The notes under the pieces were generated by a model. It searched no databases. It saw only the letters and a program-made list of their open reading frames with translations, and was not told where the DNA came from. Shown here piece after piece: positions 50,101 through 64,000 of a DNA stretch of 64,000 nucleotides. Each line of letters starts with the position of its first letter. The first letter of the stretch is position 1. This DNA is from Monomorium pharaonis (taxonomy: Eukaryota; Arthropoda; Insecta; Hymenoptera; Formicidae): positions 1,626,826-1,690,825 of the forward strand of contig NC_050476.1 in the NCBI RefSeq assembly GCF_013373865.1. Reading direction: 5' to 3'. The translations under genes and the position numbers were made by a program.

Positions 50101-53100
50101 TATGCAGGAACGTACAAACGTTCACCAGTAACACACACGCCGACGTGCGAACGTCAACTTCGTTTATTTCACGTCGGCGAGTGACTGAAATTTACGCCCG
50201 TGTATTCCTTTTACTGCCGCGTGGTCTTTGTCGCGTTCTCGCATACCGCTCTATAAAGATCATAGAGATCGGCGGTCGAAAGAAGTCGGTGGGCTCCCAC
50301 AACGACGTGATCCACGCTCGCCACGCGGGATATTTCTATCTGCATGGCGTGCACGTTTCCAATTTAAAAGTACTTGTCTCGATTCGCCGTATCCGCATTA
50401 TCGAAAATCTATATCTCGGCATACGGACTTTTGTCGTCTCTTACGCCTCACGTCGTCTCCTAATCGCGAAGTATTTTCGAGCAGCGGTGAAATCGCCGCG
50501 GGTATAAATCCGTCGATCGCGCGCCGCATGATGCTCCAATAATAATAATAGTACGTACGTCCGGAGCGCGAGTGCATCGCGCGTTGCATTTGCGCTGCCG
50601 CCACGGAGGGATGCGACCGGCGCGAACAAATTGCTAGCCGCAAATTGAAAGCTGGGGCCTGGCCCGTCGCGAGGAATACTAAACATTTCGCGCGATCCCG
50701 CGTTTATGTGCGCGCGCATACGCGTGCGTCCGCAGCGTACGTGGCGCACAGATTCAATTTCAAAATACCATGACGTTATGTACGTCGACGCTGTATTATA
50801 CGCATTCTTCGCGATGTTGGTTTATCGCCGTGCTGCCGCGGGACCGGCTATCGCTTTTCCAAACAACGGTGTAATTTAGCGAGGGATGAACTCGCGCGAG
50901 GAAATTTTCGGAACGCGCGCGCAAATACGCGAGATCCATGTGTATTTTATAGCGATTTTACAACGGTCTGAAGGATTTTACAGCGACGAGGATATAATCT
51001 AACGGCGACGTCTTTTTTTTTCCTATGGGTATATAAATTCGTGGCTGTTTTCACCGACTCATCAAATTTGAAAGCAAGAGTAACCCTACCGGACGTCTTA
51101 TCTCTGTCGCCGCGTGCGCGCTCAGCATCCGCGAATGATGAGTGAGAATGTCCGCGCGAAGTCTGTTTGTTTGGGCACAATTAGATATCTTTGCGGTACG
51201 TGCACTTTTTGTGCTAAAATATTACATCGTTTTCATTCGTTTATACCATGAGTATGCATTACGGTAAATAACGAGATATTCGCCTCGATTTTTATTTTAT
51301 GAAAATATAAAAAATTTCTGCTTCGTTTCCACAACTTCGACTCTAATTTCTTAATTCGTCTTATTATCCAGTCTACTTGTTTAGACAATTTAGTAGTATC
51401 ATTTACATTGCTCTACAAAATACATCGCGCTTACACAATACCGCGTTATTGACGATAATCATTATAAAAATTCGCCGATATTTCGTATATTAAACCTCCG
51501 ATCTTTTCTCAATGCGGACAACGTATAATTTATAGCGTAATGCGAGCGACAAAAAGTGCCCCGGTAGTTCGAACTTTAATGCGCGATGACCCGTCGTAAC
51601 TCATATTCGTGGCGAGCGGGACGACGAGCGCGTATTCGATAAGGAATTTCAAGCGGCGCCGCCGATCCCACATAAATTTGCATGCACTTTCAATTATCTC
51701 TCTCGCCATTAGGAGCAGCGAGCGTAAATGGTCGGATTACGCGATTAGACGTGTCGCCATGTGCAACCTTTCTATCGTCTCGCCAGAGAGGCGCATGATA
51801 CCGTTGTTTCTCTTACGATAATAATGCGCAGATCGCCCCAAGCGTTACTTTGCAATTAGATCTTTGTCCTCCTCTCGCTCGTTGACTGTGCGAAAATTAT
51901 AATGCAATCCGGGACATAAATTCTGCACGCCTTTTACAGATTAAGTGGTACACGGTTATAAAATATTTTGATCAGTTGTCGTACATTTCGCGTCTACGTG
52001 GATTATTTATGTACTGTTTTACACGAATCTTTCCCATGTAGACAACGTACAAGCAATGTAAGTTATTATTTATTAATTAGATAACACAATGCAAAAGAAA
52101 AGTAATTAGTATTGACAAATTAAAAATATATTTTAATAACAATGAAAGAAACGGAATATAAATTTCTACTATTTCTAATGACATTTGAATCTTCGATAAT
52201 TCATGAATTATCATTTGCATAGATGACACGTAACGTGATGAAACGTCCAACTCGGATCTTGATTTCACAGGGGAAGGACAAATTTACGATTATATTCCGC
52301 TTTCCAGTCGACACTATATCGAGATTTGTAATTACGATAGCTGTACATTGAGCCACAAGTTCGGCCGATAAATTGGCGAGAATTTCAAATATTTGCATCG
52401 AAGTTAAAAGCGAAATGTACGCAACTCTTCGTACCTGGTATCAGTGTCTGTTCGAAATCCTCTCAACTTTTATCTTCGACTATGTTATCGATTTTTTGGA
52501 GGGTGGGTAAAGTGTCCCCGCAGATTCGAGTGAATTTCACGAAGAAAACACGTCGGACGTCGTCAATCTTAATTACGATCGTATAATGCGGCATGCGCGC
52601 GAGCAGCAACAACGATAATGGACACGAGTTTACAAGCGCGCTCGCCCAGGTTGCCTTTCTTCGACTAATTATCGCGCGATGAATAGCACATTCAGGAAAA
52701 CGCCGGGCATGGCAACGAGCGCCGATACGTTTCCCTCGTTTTCTTATATTGGCGATGGAGAATTTGGAGTATTAATTACGGTTTACGAAACATGTTATAC
52801 GAGCCGCCTGCGTTTATCTGCCGCCGCGTTACCATGATATCACTTGTAATGCCGATGCAGGCGAATGGTTTCTATTAATGACACACACACACATACAAGA
52901 GGGATTTTAACGAGCTAAAAAAACATACATACTTTCTCCCGCGCGCGAGACGAGAGCGTATATTTCCCTCAGAACATAAGAAATTCGCGCTCCGAAACGC
53001 CTCTGGCGATATTATTTTTGGGCGCATTTCTTCCCTTCTTTCGCCCTTCTCTTCCTCTTTCCGCTTCCCTTCTCTCGCTCACTCGGACACGACGTTAAAA

Positions 53101-53890
53101 GCTCGTTTGCATCAAGCCGTGCGAAATACTCGGAGCAGTTCCGCAAGCGCGGGGGATGTGCGTCAGAGCGTCGTCGGGTCGAAGTTAGCCAAGGACCGAA
53201 GGGAGGGGAGCCATTTAGCTTAAAACTATTAGTCGACCGTGGGGTAAAAGCGAGAGAGAAAGGGAGACGAAAAACGAGCTTTAAAAGTCGTCCTCCCCGC
53301 TTATACGATTATGAGGATGGTTGGTCGGGGCGCTGTGTGTTAAGTGCGCACACCCAGAGTGTACGACCGGTGGCGGTCGTATACTCCCCCGGTCTCCGAA
53401 AAGACGCCCTCCGCCGTGCGCATTATCCATTTTAAACCGGACCACTCAATTACGCCCGGTGCTATCTTCGGTGTTTGCATATCAATATTGGCTCCCTGCC
53501 AGGTAGAAATAAAAAGATTCGTCGCGCACCGCCCCGCGCACGATTATATTTCAGAGATCGCGTCCTACGAGCGCCGTCGGCGGAGGAAATTGACGAAGGA
53601 CTCTCCGCCTTTACCGAGTAAAAATACTCGATCATCGTAAATTCGGTGGCTACAAACCGCGCGAAAGAAGCCCGATAGGACTTTGTTCTTTTGTGTTGCC
53701 ATTCTTACGTCTCAGCATACAAATCTATGATGTACGAACTATTTAAATGCGAATGAAATTGAAGGAGATAACTTATTACTAGAATAAATTTAATAAATTA
53801 ATAACAGTCCCTCTTAACGATACATACTTGTGACATGTGGTGCGGCCTCGTCGCCGTCGACGTCATGTGTACCACGGAAGCCCTGGGCAT
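47131..53890 (-). CDS. Tret1-like: Facilitated trehalose/sugar transporter (Tret1-like, MFS)
   Basis: Seven exons on minus: 53890-53828 (within a larger exon from 53923), 50032-49905, 49157-48890, 48774-48490, 48338-48086, 47919-47576 and 47268-47131. Phases join cleanly to 492 codons, then TAG. Start: the ATG of MPRASVVHM; the frame stays open to the exon edge at 53923, so a further upstream start is possible. Major-facilitator sugar porter marks are present: LALSMGTFSAGLAKGYTSPA in segment 1, DWIMRRGRRLALR in loop 2-3, PETPSYLVLNDKDDEA after segment 6, SGANAFNYYAVLIF in segment 7, FLIDIVGRLP in loop 8-9, GELFPLEYRGLGSS, and PETRGRQLDEM after segment 12. The family moves trehalose or hexoses across the plasma membrane without direct ATP use. 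The natural family end is close to the UAG, so the transporter is complete without the tail. Substrate is inferred. Confidence 0.9.
50033..53827 (-). other. Transporter first coding intron
   Basis: A 3.8 kb intron with donor GTATGT at 53827 and a TAG acceptor at 50033-50035. It is CpG-rich at both ends and AT-rich in the middle (51200-52400). No coding exon is supported. An alternative leader exon could be here but cannot be identified. Confidence 0.6.
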
Positions 53891-56800
53891 TTTGTCCTCA
53901 CCGTCGTCCGCTATCGTTGTTATCTGCAACAAAATGCAAATGACGATCAATACCACCGGTAAAACCAGCCTCGAACTGTTTTTTTTTTATTTTTTTATTT
54001 GGCGCGTTCGCGGTTATTTTTCTCGTTTCCGATCGAACCATTTTTATACGCGTATGCACATTTTATTCTACAATACTTCAACTTCTTCATGAAGCTGGAA
54101 GCGAAAGATTTTTGGAGTAATTCTCTTTGTCCCCGTCTTCGACGAGGAAGCACGAGTGACACTTTTGTCGCGAAACTTTCTTTTTCCGCTGATAGTACGT
54201 TTTCTCGCCCTTTCTCTTTTCCGGTCTGCTGACCACACAGGAGTCGTTAGCCGCCTCTTTTGGACACGGGAATGGACCGTCAATCATTTGTATTATCTTA
54301 CTCGACTCGGACGCAAGTCATCCATCCAGGCAATAACCGAGCGGCTTAAGAGACTCCGCTTCCGCCTGAGAGCCTGTCGTCTTGATTATCGCGTCAAGCT
54401 CGTTGGACCGAATAACGAAAAGATGTCTCTATGCCTCTAGGGCGCGTTACACAAATACACGGAAGTGCGCGAACTCAGTATACAAACTCGGGACGTTACA
54501 CATGAACGTTGTATTTCGGTCGCTTCGAAGTTATGACTTGCATTTTACACGTTGACCGTTTCGATGATGATGATCGCGCGACGCGCGTGACCCGCATGTC
54601 GAGATGTATCGATCAACTTGACGAGCTGGAGACGTGGGAGCAAACGCGCGATAACCCGAGTTTACGCGTATCAGACGGTCGCTTTATTACAGCTCGTACG
54701 GATTTAACGATCGACGGCCGTTATTGTTCGAGGACCTCCGTCAATATATATATATACGTCGACCTTAATACCGACGAGTTTCCTTTGGAGAGAACTCCCG
54801 GAGCGCTCGCCTTTCTTAAAAAACGCGCATCCCCTAAAATTGCGCCTCCCCCCCCCCCCCGATTTTTATTAAACCCGGAGCGAGAGATGCTCCACGTTAA
54901 TGCCTTCCTCTTACAAGTTTTTACAACCTTTTTACAAATCGTGCGATTAACCGACACGCGCGAACGCTGATGTATTAAGTCACTCGCTAGATTTAATTAT
55001 AATTCCACGGTGCAGTTCAATTACATAGTCTGATTATAGGCTGCGTATGAATATATTACGCTCGTGGCCACCGTAATACGCTCGGTTAACCTTGGAACGG
55101 AAAATGTGAAGCCCGTCGAGCAGTCGTTAGATCAGACCGCTGTAAAACGACTCTATCTAAATCATCGTCAAGCACACGCACTCTCTCTCCATTAAGATCG
55201 GATCTCATAACTCGACGGTCCTCCTTATTGTTTATTTATGCGCGCACCTGACTCGCGGGATCCGATTCCTCATCATTCCCGATAGCGTTCGGACTTGGAG
55301 GGCTGTCGCCGTTGTTGGCAGCCCGCGCGCTGCTGCTGCACGCGTATTTAAGACGACATTAGATATCCAACTCGACGCACTCGGGGACTTTCCGATATCG
55401 CGCGCGATCGCGTGAGTTATATCGAGGAGCCATTCACGCCTCTCGTGATTTACGACGCAAAACTGGTTTTGCCTGACAAAATTTTACACGCCATTTCAGC
55501 GAGCGCGACAAGCTGCTCGCAACCACAGATTCAAGGGGACATGTCTATTAGAAGAAACTCATGCTCCTCCCGACGCCAAATACGCTTCGAGGCACGCGAG
55601 AGCTTCAAGTTTCTTAGATTTTCTGCCTCTTCTTGTTATAGAAAAAAAAGAGAATTAATACGCTTGATACACACTGGGAATTTTTTCCGATACTGCGCTC
55701 CGACGTCTTCGTAAACTGCGAACATGTTTCGAATACTCTCTGACGAGCACGTAATCGTTTTAGTTGGCGTCAAGCGACGATGCAAGCTAATAGCGAAGTA
55801 CATCAGCGAAAATCAATAAGGAAGCATAAGGCGACGGGCGAACGACGCGAATGTTTCCCTACTTAATAACGAGTCTCTTGATTATTCACGCCGAGTTCGC
55901 CGGAAATTCACGGTTTCTTTTTACCCGTGGATCCTCGAATCTCCGATTAGTCTATTTCATTCTATGTTTCCTCCCCTTCCTTTCCCGCTTCCTTGGTCTT
56001 TTTCCCTCCGCTCGAAGCGCGCATCGCCAGACGTGACGAATGAGTTAGCCGATTTTCAATAATCGACAAGATGGCAGATAAGTCTCGTAGAACCTGCCAA
56101 ATGCGATTTCTCACGTTTCCTTCCTCCGCCACCTTCCTAGATTCCATTCGCGGATTTATTTCCCAGAGTGTGCGGCACTCTGTGGGTATCCCCCGGCAAA
56201 TCGTGTCGCAAAATCAATATCTCCAGATACGCTAGGGAATTCCGTGAGAGGACCGACGATCACGTCGGAATAGAGTTTGCAGATAGTTCGCGAACTCTGC
56301 GGGGGTATGTAACACTAACTTCCGCCCCATTCGTATCATTGAATGAAAAACGTATCATCGTACGAGGGAACAGGAATGGAAGACTTGAAAGAGAGACCAT
56401 CCAGAGACTTTTTTCATATAAAAAACACGCTCGTGAAAAAAAAAGATCACATCGCGCGCGCAGCGAAACGTGAAACGCGAGATTTCTTTTGTACGAATAA
56501 TAATTTTCACATAACAGTAATGACAGCCGCGCACAGTTTATATCACATTTTCGTTGTTACGTTTCGGAATGGATGAATACTGTATTTCGTTGGAATATCG
56601 AAATATCGATAAAAACCAAGAGCGAGTCGGCCCCGCAATTTATATTTCCAAAGCGGAGCGGCGTAAAAACGTCATTAAAACGCGCCTCGTACTATAAATT
56701 TCGCTTTGACCGGCCTTTTTCTTTGTAAATGCAGGACCAAAGATAACGAGGGTAAAACGGGCCTTTTTGCATAGCCATCGCCGCGCGGCTAATTGAACGG

Positions 56801-57512
56801 ACCGGCGAAAATCGTTCTCGTGCACGCATTTCTGAATTTGCAATTCAACGGGTCCCGCTTGCCTCAAATCGCCTCGGAGGAAATTGCGTTCGCGTTATTG
56901 ATTAATTGAAATCGCGGTTTTTGGCGCGGTGACAAACCGGAAATCGCCGACGAGGTAAACCGGAAATTAATAAATCTCGCGCGTGTGACTCGCGCGGTGA
57001 GAAAGGGGAATGCAGAAAGAGCGAGTCGCGCGCGGGGCACGTTGACCTATAGAACGTTTATAGTCGCGGCTGAATCTCTGCGCCTTGGGAGGATCGCGGC
57101 GGATCCTGCGGATAGCGCACGGCGCTCAATAATAATTTCGTGCCGAGATTTAATAAGAGATGCCCCGGCACTCTCGCCCCTTCGCCGCCGCGAGCTAAAA
57201 GGGGGTTGGCCGCTGCCGTTTCGAAATCGTTCCATCGCGCGTCGTTCGTTCTTCGTAGGTACCGAGGGAAACGTAACTTAATTACTGATTTTTGTGATAA
57301 GGTGGGAAGCTCCGACCAACGAGAAATAAATGTTGGCAGGGGGGGGGGGGGAGAGGGAGAAGGAGAGAAATGGCGAAGCCGCGTGCACCAGCGGGAGAAA
57401 ATGCACACAGAATCGCGGGCTACGTATAACCGCGCTATTAGAATTTTATCACTGCGCCGGGAACGAGCGGCGGAATAATAACGCGATATACAGGATTAGG
57501 AGCGCAAGCCGC

Positions 57513-57514
<2 letters not shown>

Positions 57515-57561
<47 letters not shown>

Positions 57562-57566
57562 GTATA
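57515..57566. repeat. (TA)n microsatellite
   Basis: About 20 TA units followed by TATG variants. Confidence 0.95.
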
Positions 57567-60559
57567 TATCGTTAGAGGAGGGACCTAAGGAGGGAATCTT
57601 TTTAATCCCGTGTGATATTCTCTCCCTGCGCGCCAAAGTCGTGGGGGTCTCCCTTATCAACTTGACATAATTAATTCCCAAGTTGGCAATTTAATAATTC
57701 GAGATTAAACTCCCTCTGTATACGAATCGATTATTAACTCGGGAGATAAATTGGCGTCTCCACGCCGATATCTATACCCGCGGCGGCGAATCGTGCGAGG
57801 TAGCGAGCGATCGTACCACTCGTCACGCGCCGTATCGCTTTCAACGCAAACATCAAACAAAGACGTGATTAATCCGCACGCGACGTTTGTAGAAGCGTAT
57901 TACGCGTCGGCGTGTATTAGCACCGAGATAAAGGGTTCTGTTTGCGCGCGGTGCGGTATTGACCCGGCGTGTTCCGACGTTTCTTACCAAGACATTCGTG
58001 GGGGGATGTTCAGCTCGGTTTCGCGGGGGCGGGGGGTGCACACCGCTCGTAACTGCGCTAATTCACGTGCGACAATTACGGCAAATTATAATGGAATTGC
58101 GCACGCCACCGCTCCGCTGTGTCGGCATTTTACGTTCCGCTCACGTATCTTTCTCGCGGCACACGGGAGGGAAAAAGAAAGTACAAATAAATCGTTATTA
58201 TCTCCTAGCGAAATTAATCCTTACATCCGCGCATCGAATTTTTAATCTTTTAATGGAATAATCTTACTGCGTTAAGGATACCTAGGTAAAAAATTAAAGG
58301 AAAACGTTCCGTCAGTCCCTTAATTAAAGCGGAAATATTTTAATGAGCGCGTCCAGTGGCACGGCAAACGTCAAGATTCAAGAGGTCGTGTTGTGTAACA
58401 GCTTTTAATTTCAGCGCTTTCTGTCCCGTTCTCTGCTGGCCTTTACGAGGCGGTCTCTTCCAGGAACGGATTTCATTAATGCGAGCGTTTCTGCCTTCCG
58501 TACGAAAACAGAAGGCGGCGGAATGAACACCGGAGGTATCATTCGTTACCTCGCGCGCGGGTCGCAGCTCTTCATGCAAAACTCGGGCATGCGGAGCTCG
58601 TCTGCTGAAACAAAACACGGCATGGTACACATAATTGCTGCGATTTAAGTTAAGCAAGAGAGAGGAAGCTTCAAAGATGCGTCTCTTAAAAACACTCAAC
58701 ACGCTTCTCGGTGTCGTAAAAAAAAATCTTGGAAGGCGACTTTATTGCGACCTCACGTTCAGAAATTGTCCTTTTGACAATCCAACAGGGATTTTACGCG
58801 ATTAATAACACTGTCAGTATCAATAAATACCGATAATTTATTGTGTGTGGTTAATATTGATGGATTGATATAAAATATTGACGACGATCCAATCTTTTTT
58901 TAATTCTCGAGTTTTAATATATTGATAGAAATATTGACAGCGAAAGTGCTCGTGTGAAGAGGATGTGTCGATATAGTAATCATGGATGACGCAGAAATAA
59001 TCTTGGGTTGTAAAAATATTGATGCCTGCTGTCAGTGCTATCGATTTAATATTACTGATCGGCATTATCGACAGTATAAGATCCCTGTAACGAGGGTTTC
59101 CGCAATTTCTTCAGCCGCGCAAAGTAGTTCGCATTGCTTAATCGCGCAAAGTTGTCTTTAAACTCGCAGCCATTAATTATACATGCATATACATATACAC
59201 GCAACTGCTGCGGCGCGTTACATTACTCAGCCAAGACTACGGTTCATTCATTAGAAAGTTTAATTTCAGCTCGCGCGAGCTCTCGCAGTTTCTCGTTATT
59301 TCATCGCTATTTCCGTAAAACCGTAATGTTTTCTTTTCCACCGGTGCGTGGAACGAATTAAAATTCGGCGACTCGTTATTTTCTGCGGCGATCAATTTGA
59401 CGACAATCGACGCGCGATCGACGAAGTCGAAAGTTCGCTCACGAACTTTTTCCATTGTCCGCCTTCCAATATCCCTCCATCGAGATTAATTAGTCTTAAT
59501 TAACGCAAAATCGATACGCTCGTTAATCGAAGTTTATTAGAACGCCATTTAGAATATTGCACTTAATCAGCAAAATTCGCAGATTTGCAAACAATTTAAA
59601 GCGCGGAGGGGAAAGGCGAATCTCCTGCCGACTTTTTTATCGTTTCCTCGCCTTTATCTCTTTCATCACGCCAACGCGACGCGTTGTCGGAGATCTTTTT
59701 TTTTGCATGTTCGCGTTCACAGCTGAAAGCGATTCAGTCCGGTTCGAAGCGGGCATTCGAAAAGGAGAAGAGTCGTTGATCGCGATATTCACGAAGTGGT
59801 GAATTTTTGTCTCGACCGCCGCAGGAGATTCGAGCGGAAAAGTGGCGGATACACGCGGAAGGAAGCAGGAAGGCGCGGAAACGACGAGGGAAGAAACAGC
59901 TGGCAGAGACGCGGTCCATTCGGACTATCCGGAGGGCGGAGATGCACGGAAGCGGAGGAGAGCCGTGAAATACGACTTACATCCCATACTTTACGTTCTA
60001 TTAGGCTACTCCTCGCCATCCTCGCGCTTTTCGCGCGCGCATTCGGGTCAAGTGGCTATGAATACCGTATATTCCAAGCGCGACCGTCTGAAGCAACCGG
60101 CCAATTTGTCCGTCATATTTCATCGCCGCCGCCGTCCCTTTCGCCCGCGCTCCTCCTCTTTTTCCGAAAAAAAAAAAAAAAAAACGGCCGTTTATCGCGC
60201 GAGGGGTGATAGCTCGCCGCGCGCGCGCGCGACATTACGTCGAGGGCGCCGCGCGAAAAGATGACTTGGAGAGTAACTTATGCGCCATGTCCGCCCCTCT
60301 TTCGCAGCTTACACTCGAGATGAGCTGGAGCGCGAACACTTGGTTCCAGCTGGCGTATTAACGGCCGCCCCGATAAAACGCGCGTTACGCGCATCATTTG
60401 CGTTGTACGCCGCGAGCCATGCACAGATTTTTCGTTTCTAAAGCGGCCGCGTTTTACCCTGAACAGTTATTGTTATTTATTGCCGAGGGTAGGCCGCGGA
60501 CTCGCGGGTCCAATTATCAGAAATAAATGCTGAAAGAAAATTGTGCTTTACAGCTTTCC

Positions 60560-60800
60560 TAATGGATTTACGGACACTTTATCGCTCGCCGTTTCTCGTT
60601 CACTCGTCCGCCAGACTTTTTTTTTCTAGTACATTTTTTGTCTACGACACTTTACCGTTCGTTGTTTCATCGTTTAAAATATTCTTTTATAATAAACAAA
60701 AAACATGTTGAACGGTAAAGAAATGTCTAATAGACAAATGTCGAAGAATAAGTGTCGAACGGTAAAATGGCAGACGATAAAGTGTCCATAAACCTTTCCA
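60560..60800. mobile_element. Foldback (MITE-like) element
   Basis: The outer arms GGACACTTTATCG (60572-60584) and CGATAAAGTGTCC (60775-60787) are exact reverse complements. Similarity continues imperfectly outward (GGATTTAC versus ATAAACC) and inward. An inner pair, TTTACCGTTC at 60651-60660 and GAACGGTAAA at 60710-60719 and 60758-60767, adds inverted and direct copies. Length is about 240 bp with no ORF. Boundaries and target duplication are not resolved. Confidence 0.6.
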
Positions 60801-63800
60801 GGGTGAGCGATCCGGTTGTTAATCTTCATTTTCATTGCAATCTGCACCAATTTATATCAATGGCGATTAAAATCGTTAAGTACTTGAACGGAGCATGAAT
60901 CTTGCGAATAAATGCGTCGAGGGGAGGGAGGACAGAGAGAGAGCGAGAAAGACTTGCAGAGCGGAAAAAGGGAACGCGTCGTCTTCGTCTTCTTCGCTCC
61001 GGTAATAAATTCTCGATGGAATTATGAATCGACGCGAAGGCGGATTCGAACGCTCAAGGCGTATTTACCCCGTAATCCCCGGGATACACGATGCATTTGG
61101 GCTTGAACTTCGCGTTCTGTAATGACCAGAACTTGATGTAAGTCACGATCTTTAGTATCACGGGGTGAACTCGCCTTGTTCCTCGCTTGAGAGCGCGAGA
61201 CCCCCCTTGTATTTCTCCTCGTCGTTCAGTTATAAGGATCATTAAGGGGTCGACGTTGACACAGCACGAACTGTTACCTCGAAACAGTTTCAAGATGCTG
61301 CTATCAAAACAATAAATCTGCTCCTTTTAGACGACATTGGAATAATATTATACATAGTTGTATATGCGCGGAGTTAGGTGGAGAAATATTTACAGAGTTT
61401 AAAACCACAAATTGTGGAAGAACGATTTGTAAGCGGAAATGAAAATATTACTAAAATATTAAAAGAATTAGATCAAGATTTTGAAATATACCAATATTTT
61501 AAACCTCTGTACATACGTTGTTTTTTTAACACTTTCTCTACGCACTTTTGAACTCTAATTTTCATTACTTTTACAAATATAGAAAATTCTTTAATAACTT
61601 CTACATACATTTTAACATCTGCTTAGAAAATATCTGTATGATTATTAGAAAAAAATTGTAGATAAATGTGTTACAACTAATAACAGTGCTCTTAGTTTTT
61701 CAAAGAAAAAAATTTTGCAGGGTAAAATTATCGAATACAAAGTGTTAAATATATATTAAATATATTTTTTCTTAGTCTTTGAATATCATTCGCGATCTTT
61801 TACAACCGTTTTCTTGGCTAGAGAGAATAGCATTGGGACAGTTGTCTGTTGTTCCTCGGAGTAGAATCTCAGGTGGCACGTTCGGAGCCTACGCCAAGAA
61901 TAAATCTACGATGCCATGTGCCACGCGTGTTGTATCTATAGTACTCGCTTCTAGACAGCTGTAACTCGCGATCCATTGATACGCGCAATTGAATCTCCTC
62001 TCTCTTGAGATAGACGTCCTCGCTCTCACACGGCGGGCGGCACGGTGTTCGTTCGCCGGGGAATATTTATCTCAACCCCGGTTGCGTGGTGGCCTGCTCG
62101 CGCGACTGGTTTCAGGGCGAAAGAAAACACGTGGAAGAACTAACGTCGCCGCGCGAGTCGGTCGAGAGGAGGTGGTAGAGAGATAATTATTCACGTGATG
62201 ATCCATGAATAAATCTAGCTCGATCCGGCTCTCTTTCTCTCGTATCTACGGTGGCCGATAACTAATCGCGCGTTCGGAGAACTTGTACGCGCCAGACAGT
62301 AACAGCGCGTTATTTCATCGGTGCGCGACGGAATCGACGTGTACCGGACGTGGATATCGGAGCCGAGTCGTTGCGAAGGATGCACGGCCCCGTATTTCAT
62401 CCGGGGGTCCCGGTCCAATTTTGCGCGATATCGCGTTCGCGCGAAAGGTCGTGACGCTTTCTCGTCGACTTCCCACGCAGCGAACGTTGGATTTTAGAAT
62501 TCGCATTATTATCTGCATCTCTTTCGTCTCACGTTCACCCACGTCCGCCGGAAGTGCCGGAATTTCCATTACCATCGCGTGTAATATCGCAATAATACGT
62601 AAAATGTACCTCTTATAAGATCAATTACGTCGCATCTCGCGGTCTCTTGCGCTCGTTTCGTGTCCCATTGGCACGTTGATACTTTGAAGTATCGCTTACC
62701 GTGTGCGCACGTGATACGATGTAACGCGATGTAATTTCTCTGCTGATGGGGGTGACATATCTTCGTTTCGCTGCATTTCTACGGTAACCGCTCTACGAAC
62801 TGCACATACGAGCACGGGGGTGTGTTTGACCTGTCGACCTCTCGTCTCTCTCTCTCTTTCTAGGATCGGTGTCCTATTTCGACAACTCGTGACTTTACAT
62901 GTTGAAACGGACGGACGAACGATATTTGGAATTGAGCTGTTCGAGTTTCAGTGACATTGTTTCTAGTTACGTGTGAGGCAGAAGCACTTTCAACCTGAAT
63001 CGAATACCCGGTACGAAAGTAGATGTCGGAATTGTACTTTAAATGTTTTTCTTGTCATTTTTTATTTCAAACAATATTTACAGCTCCTACACACACCTTT
63101 AGATACACAAGCAGAGATTTTTTTCGATTGACGGAGAACATTGTGCTCCAGTCTAAGGTAATCACGATAGCGTCGATTTAACAGAGACTGCTAATAGAAG
63201 CGAATGACTTGGAATTTCAACAATGTCCGAAGCTTCCAGTTTAGTCTGCGAGTTAAACGTTTAAAAATAAATTTAGGCTTCACGCTGACTAACCACGAAT
63301 ACGAAACAACTGTTCAGCATTGAATCGAGTTATCAAGAAGTGCCTTGAGTGCCTTGACGTTAATTTGAAACTAGTCCCCGGCTAGAAAAGAGGACGTCTA
63401 TTTGCGTTGGCTACCGGAGTCTCTTACAGGAACATTCTCGCACGTCCGATAAAATAACGTGAACATGATAGCGTGAACACGTAAAATGCAATTAAATATA
63501 AATATAAACAAAATAAATAGAAAATAAAGACAAATCAAATATAAATTTTTAAAACTTTACTGATAAACGTAGATAAATATTTAAATATTACGGTGTAACG
63601 CGAAAGAGAAATGCGATACAGTATCATATAAAAAGATTGATAACGACGTTAATGATAATGTGGTATATTTATAGCATAACTGGGACACGCGAGGATTGTG
63701 TAAATGACGTTTGTGCTGTTTTCGGTGATACAATATTAACAGACGCAGGCAACGTAATTAATTTAATCTCGTCGTCCTTTATTTCCCGAAAACGCATATT

Positions 63801-64000
63801 TTGGTCTTTACACACAAAACGCGTTCGCATTCCTATATTTATTTGTCACCTATATTCACCGATAAAATGAAATAGTATTAGACCTTAGAAATAGAATGTA
63901 CGCTACATTCAAAAGTGTCTTAAAGAAACGGGGGGGAAAAAAATCGATAGACAAACGATCCGATATCCGGTAGGTTGTCTTTCATTTGTTGGGAAGTGCT

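Larger units (their letters stand above)
53924..64000. other. CpG-rich region without supported genes
   Basis: About 10 kb upstream of the transporter. Many short frames overlap on both strands, with Arg/Ser-rich low-complexity products. Visible structure: a C run at 54848-54860, a G run near 57339-57351, a (TA)n tract at 57515-57566, an A run near 60169-60183 and a foldback element at about 60560-60800. It may include the transporter 5' leader or enhancers. No tRNA or domain-bearing exon was recognised. Confidence 0.5.

Noticed and set aside
58800..59080. Scattered ATATTGA and CTGTCAGT motifs in opposite orientations
   Set aside because: The arms do not pair consistently over a useful length, so I do not call a foldback element.

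Overview
The window is insect nuclear DNA, most likely from a hymenopteran and perhaps an ant. Genes have spliced GT-AG introns. GC-rich, CpG-rich stretches alternate abruptly with AT-rich intergenic DNA, and long (GA)n/(CT)n/(GT)n microsatellites are common. All recognisable proteins are insect-like. There is no bacterial, viral or CRISPR content. The species assignment is inference.

Layout, left to right. (1) 2380-17468, plus: a complete five-exon Pox neuro (Poxn) paired-box transcription factor gene, with two introns of more than 6 kb. (2) 21135-26306, minus: a complete five-exon LHFPL/Tmhs-type tetraspan membrane protein gene. Its 1.5 kb third coding intron holds two related foldback (MITE-like) elements. 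(3) 28472-29859, plus: Prp38 (PRPF38A), three exons, a spliceosome factor. (4) 30274-32406, minus: Mon1, seven coding exons, converging on Prp38. (5) 32757-33111: a ~350 bp imperfect inverted duplication upstream of Mon1. It looks like a mirrored promoter plus leader-exon donor. (6) 36255-39471, minus: pieces of a TTC17-like TPR gene with a frameshift, an in-frame stop and missing exons. I read it as a decaying gene. (7) 40247-40627, plus: the first two coding exons of Mediator subunit MED20; the rest was not found. (8) 46024-53890, minus: a Tret1-like sugar transporter of 492 codons ending in UAG, followed in frame by 368 open codons. This is the best candidate for stop-codon readthrough, or for a recent nonsense change. 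(9) 53.9-64 kb: CpG-rich DNA with no gene I can support, holding one more foldback element.

The genes do not form a pathway. Poxn acts in sensory-organ fate and the LHFPL relative in membrane complexes. Prp38 is needed for splicing, Mon1 for endosome maturation, MED20 for transcription, and the transporter for sugar uptake or export. The observations most worth checking are the UAG-interrupted transporter tail, the degenerate TTC17 locus beside an orphan MED20 5' end, and the mirrored Mon1 promoter. Exon borders were deduced by eye from splice signals, phase and protein continuity. No database search was run, and family comparisons come from memory.
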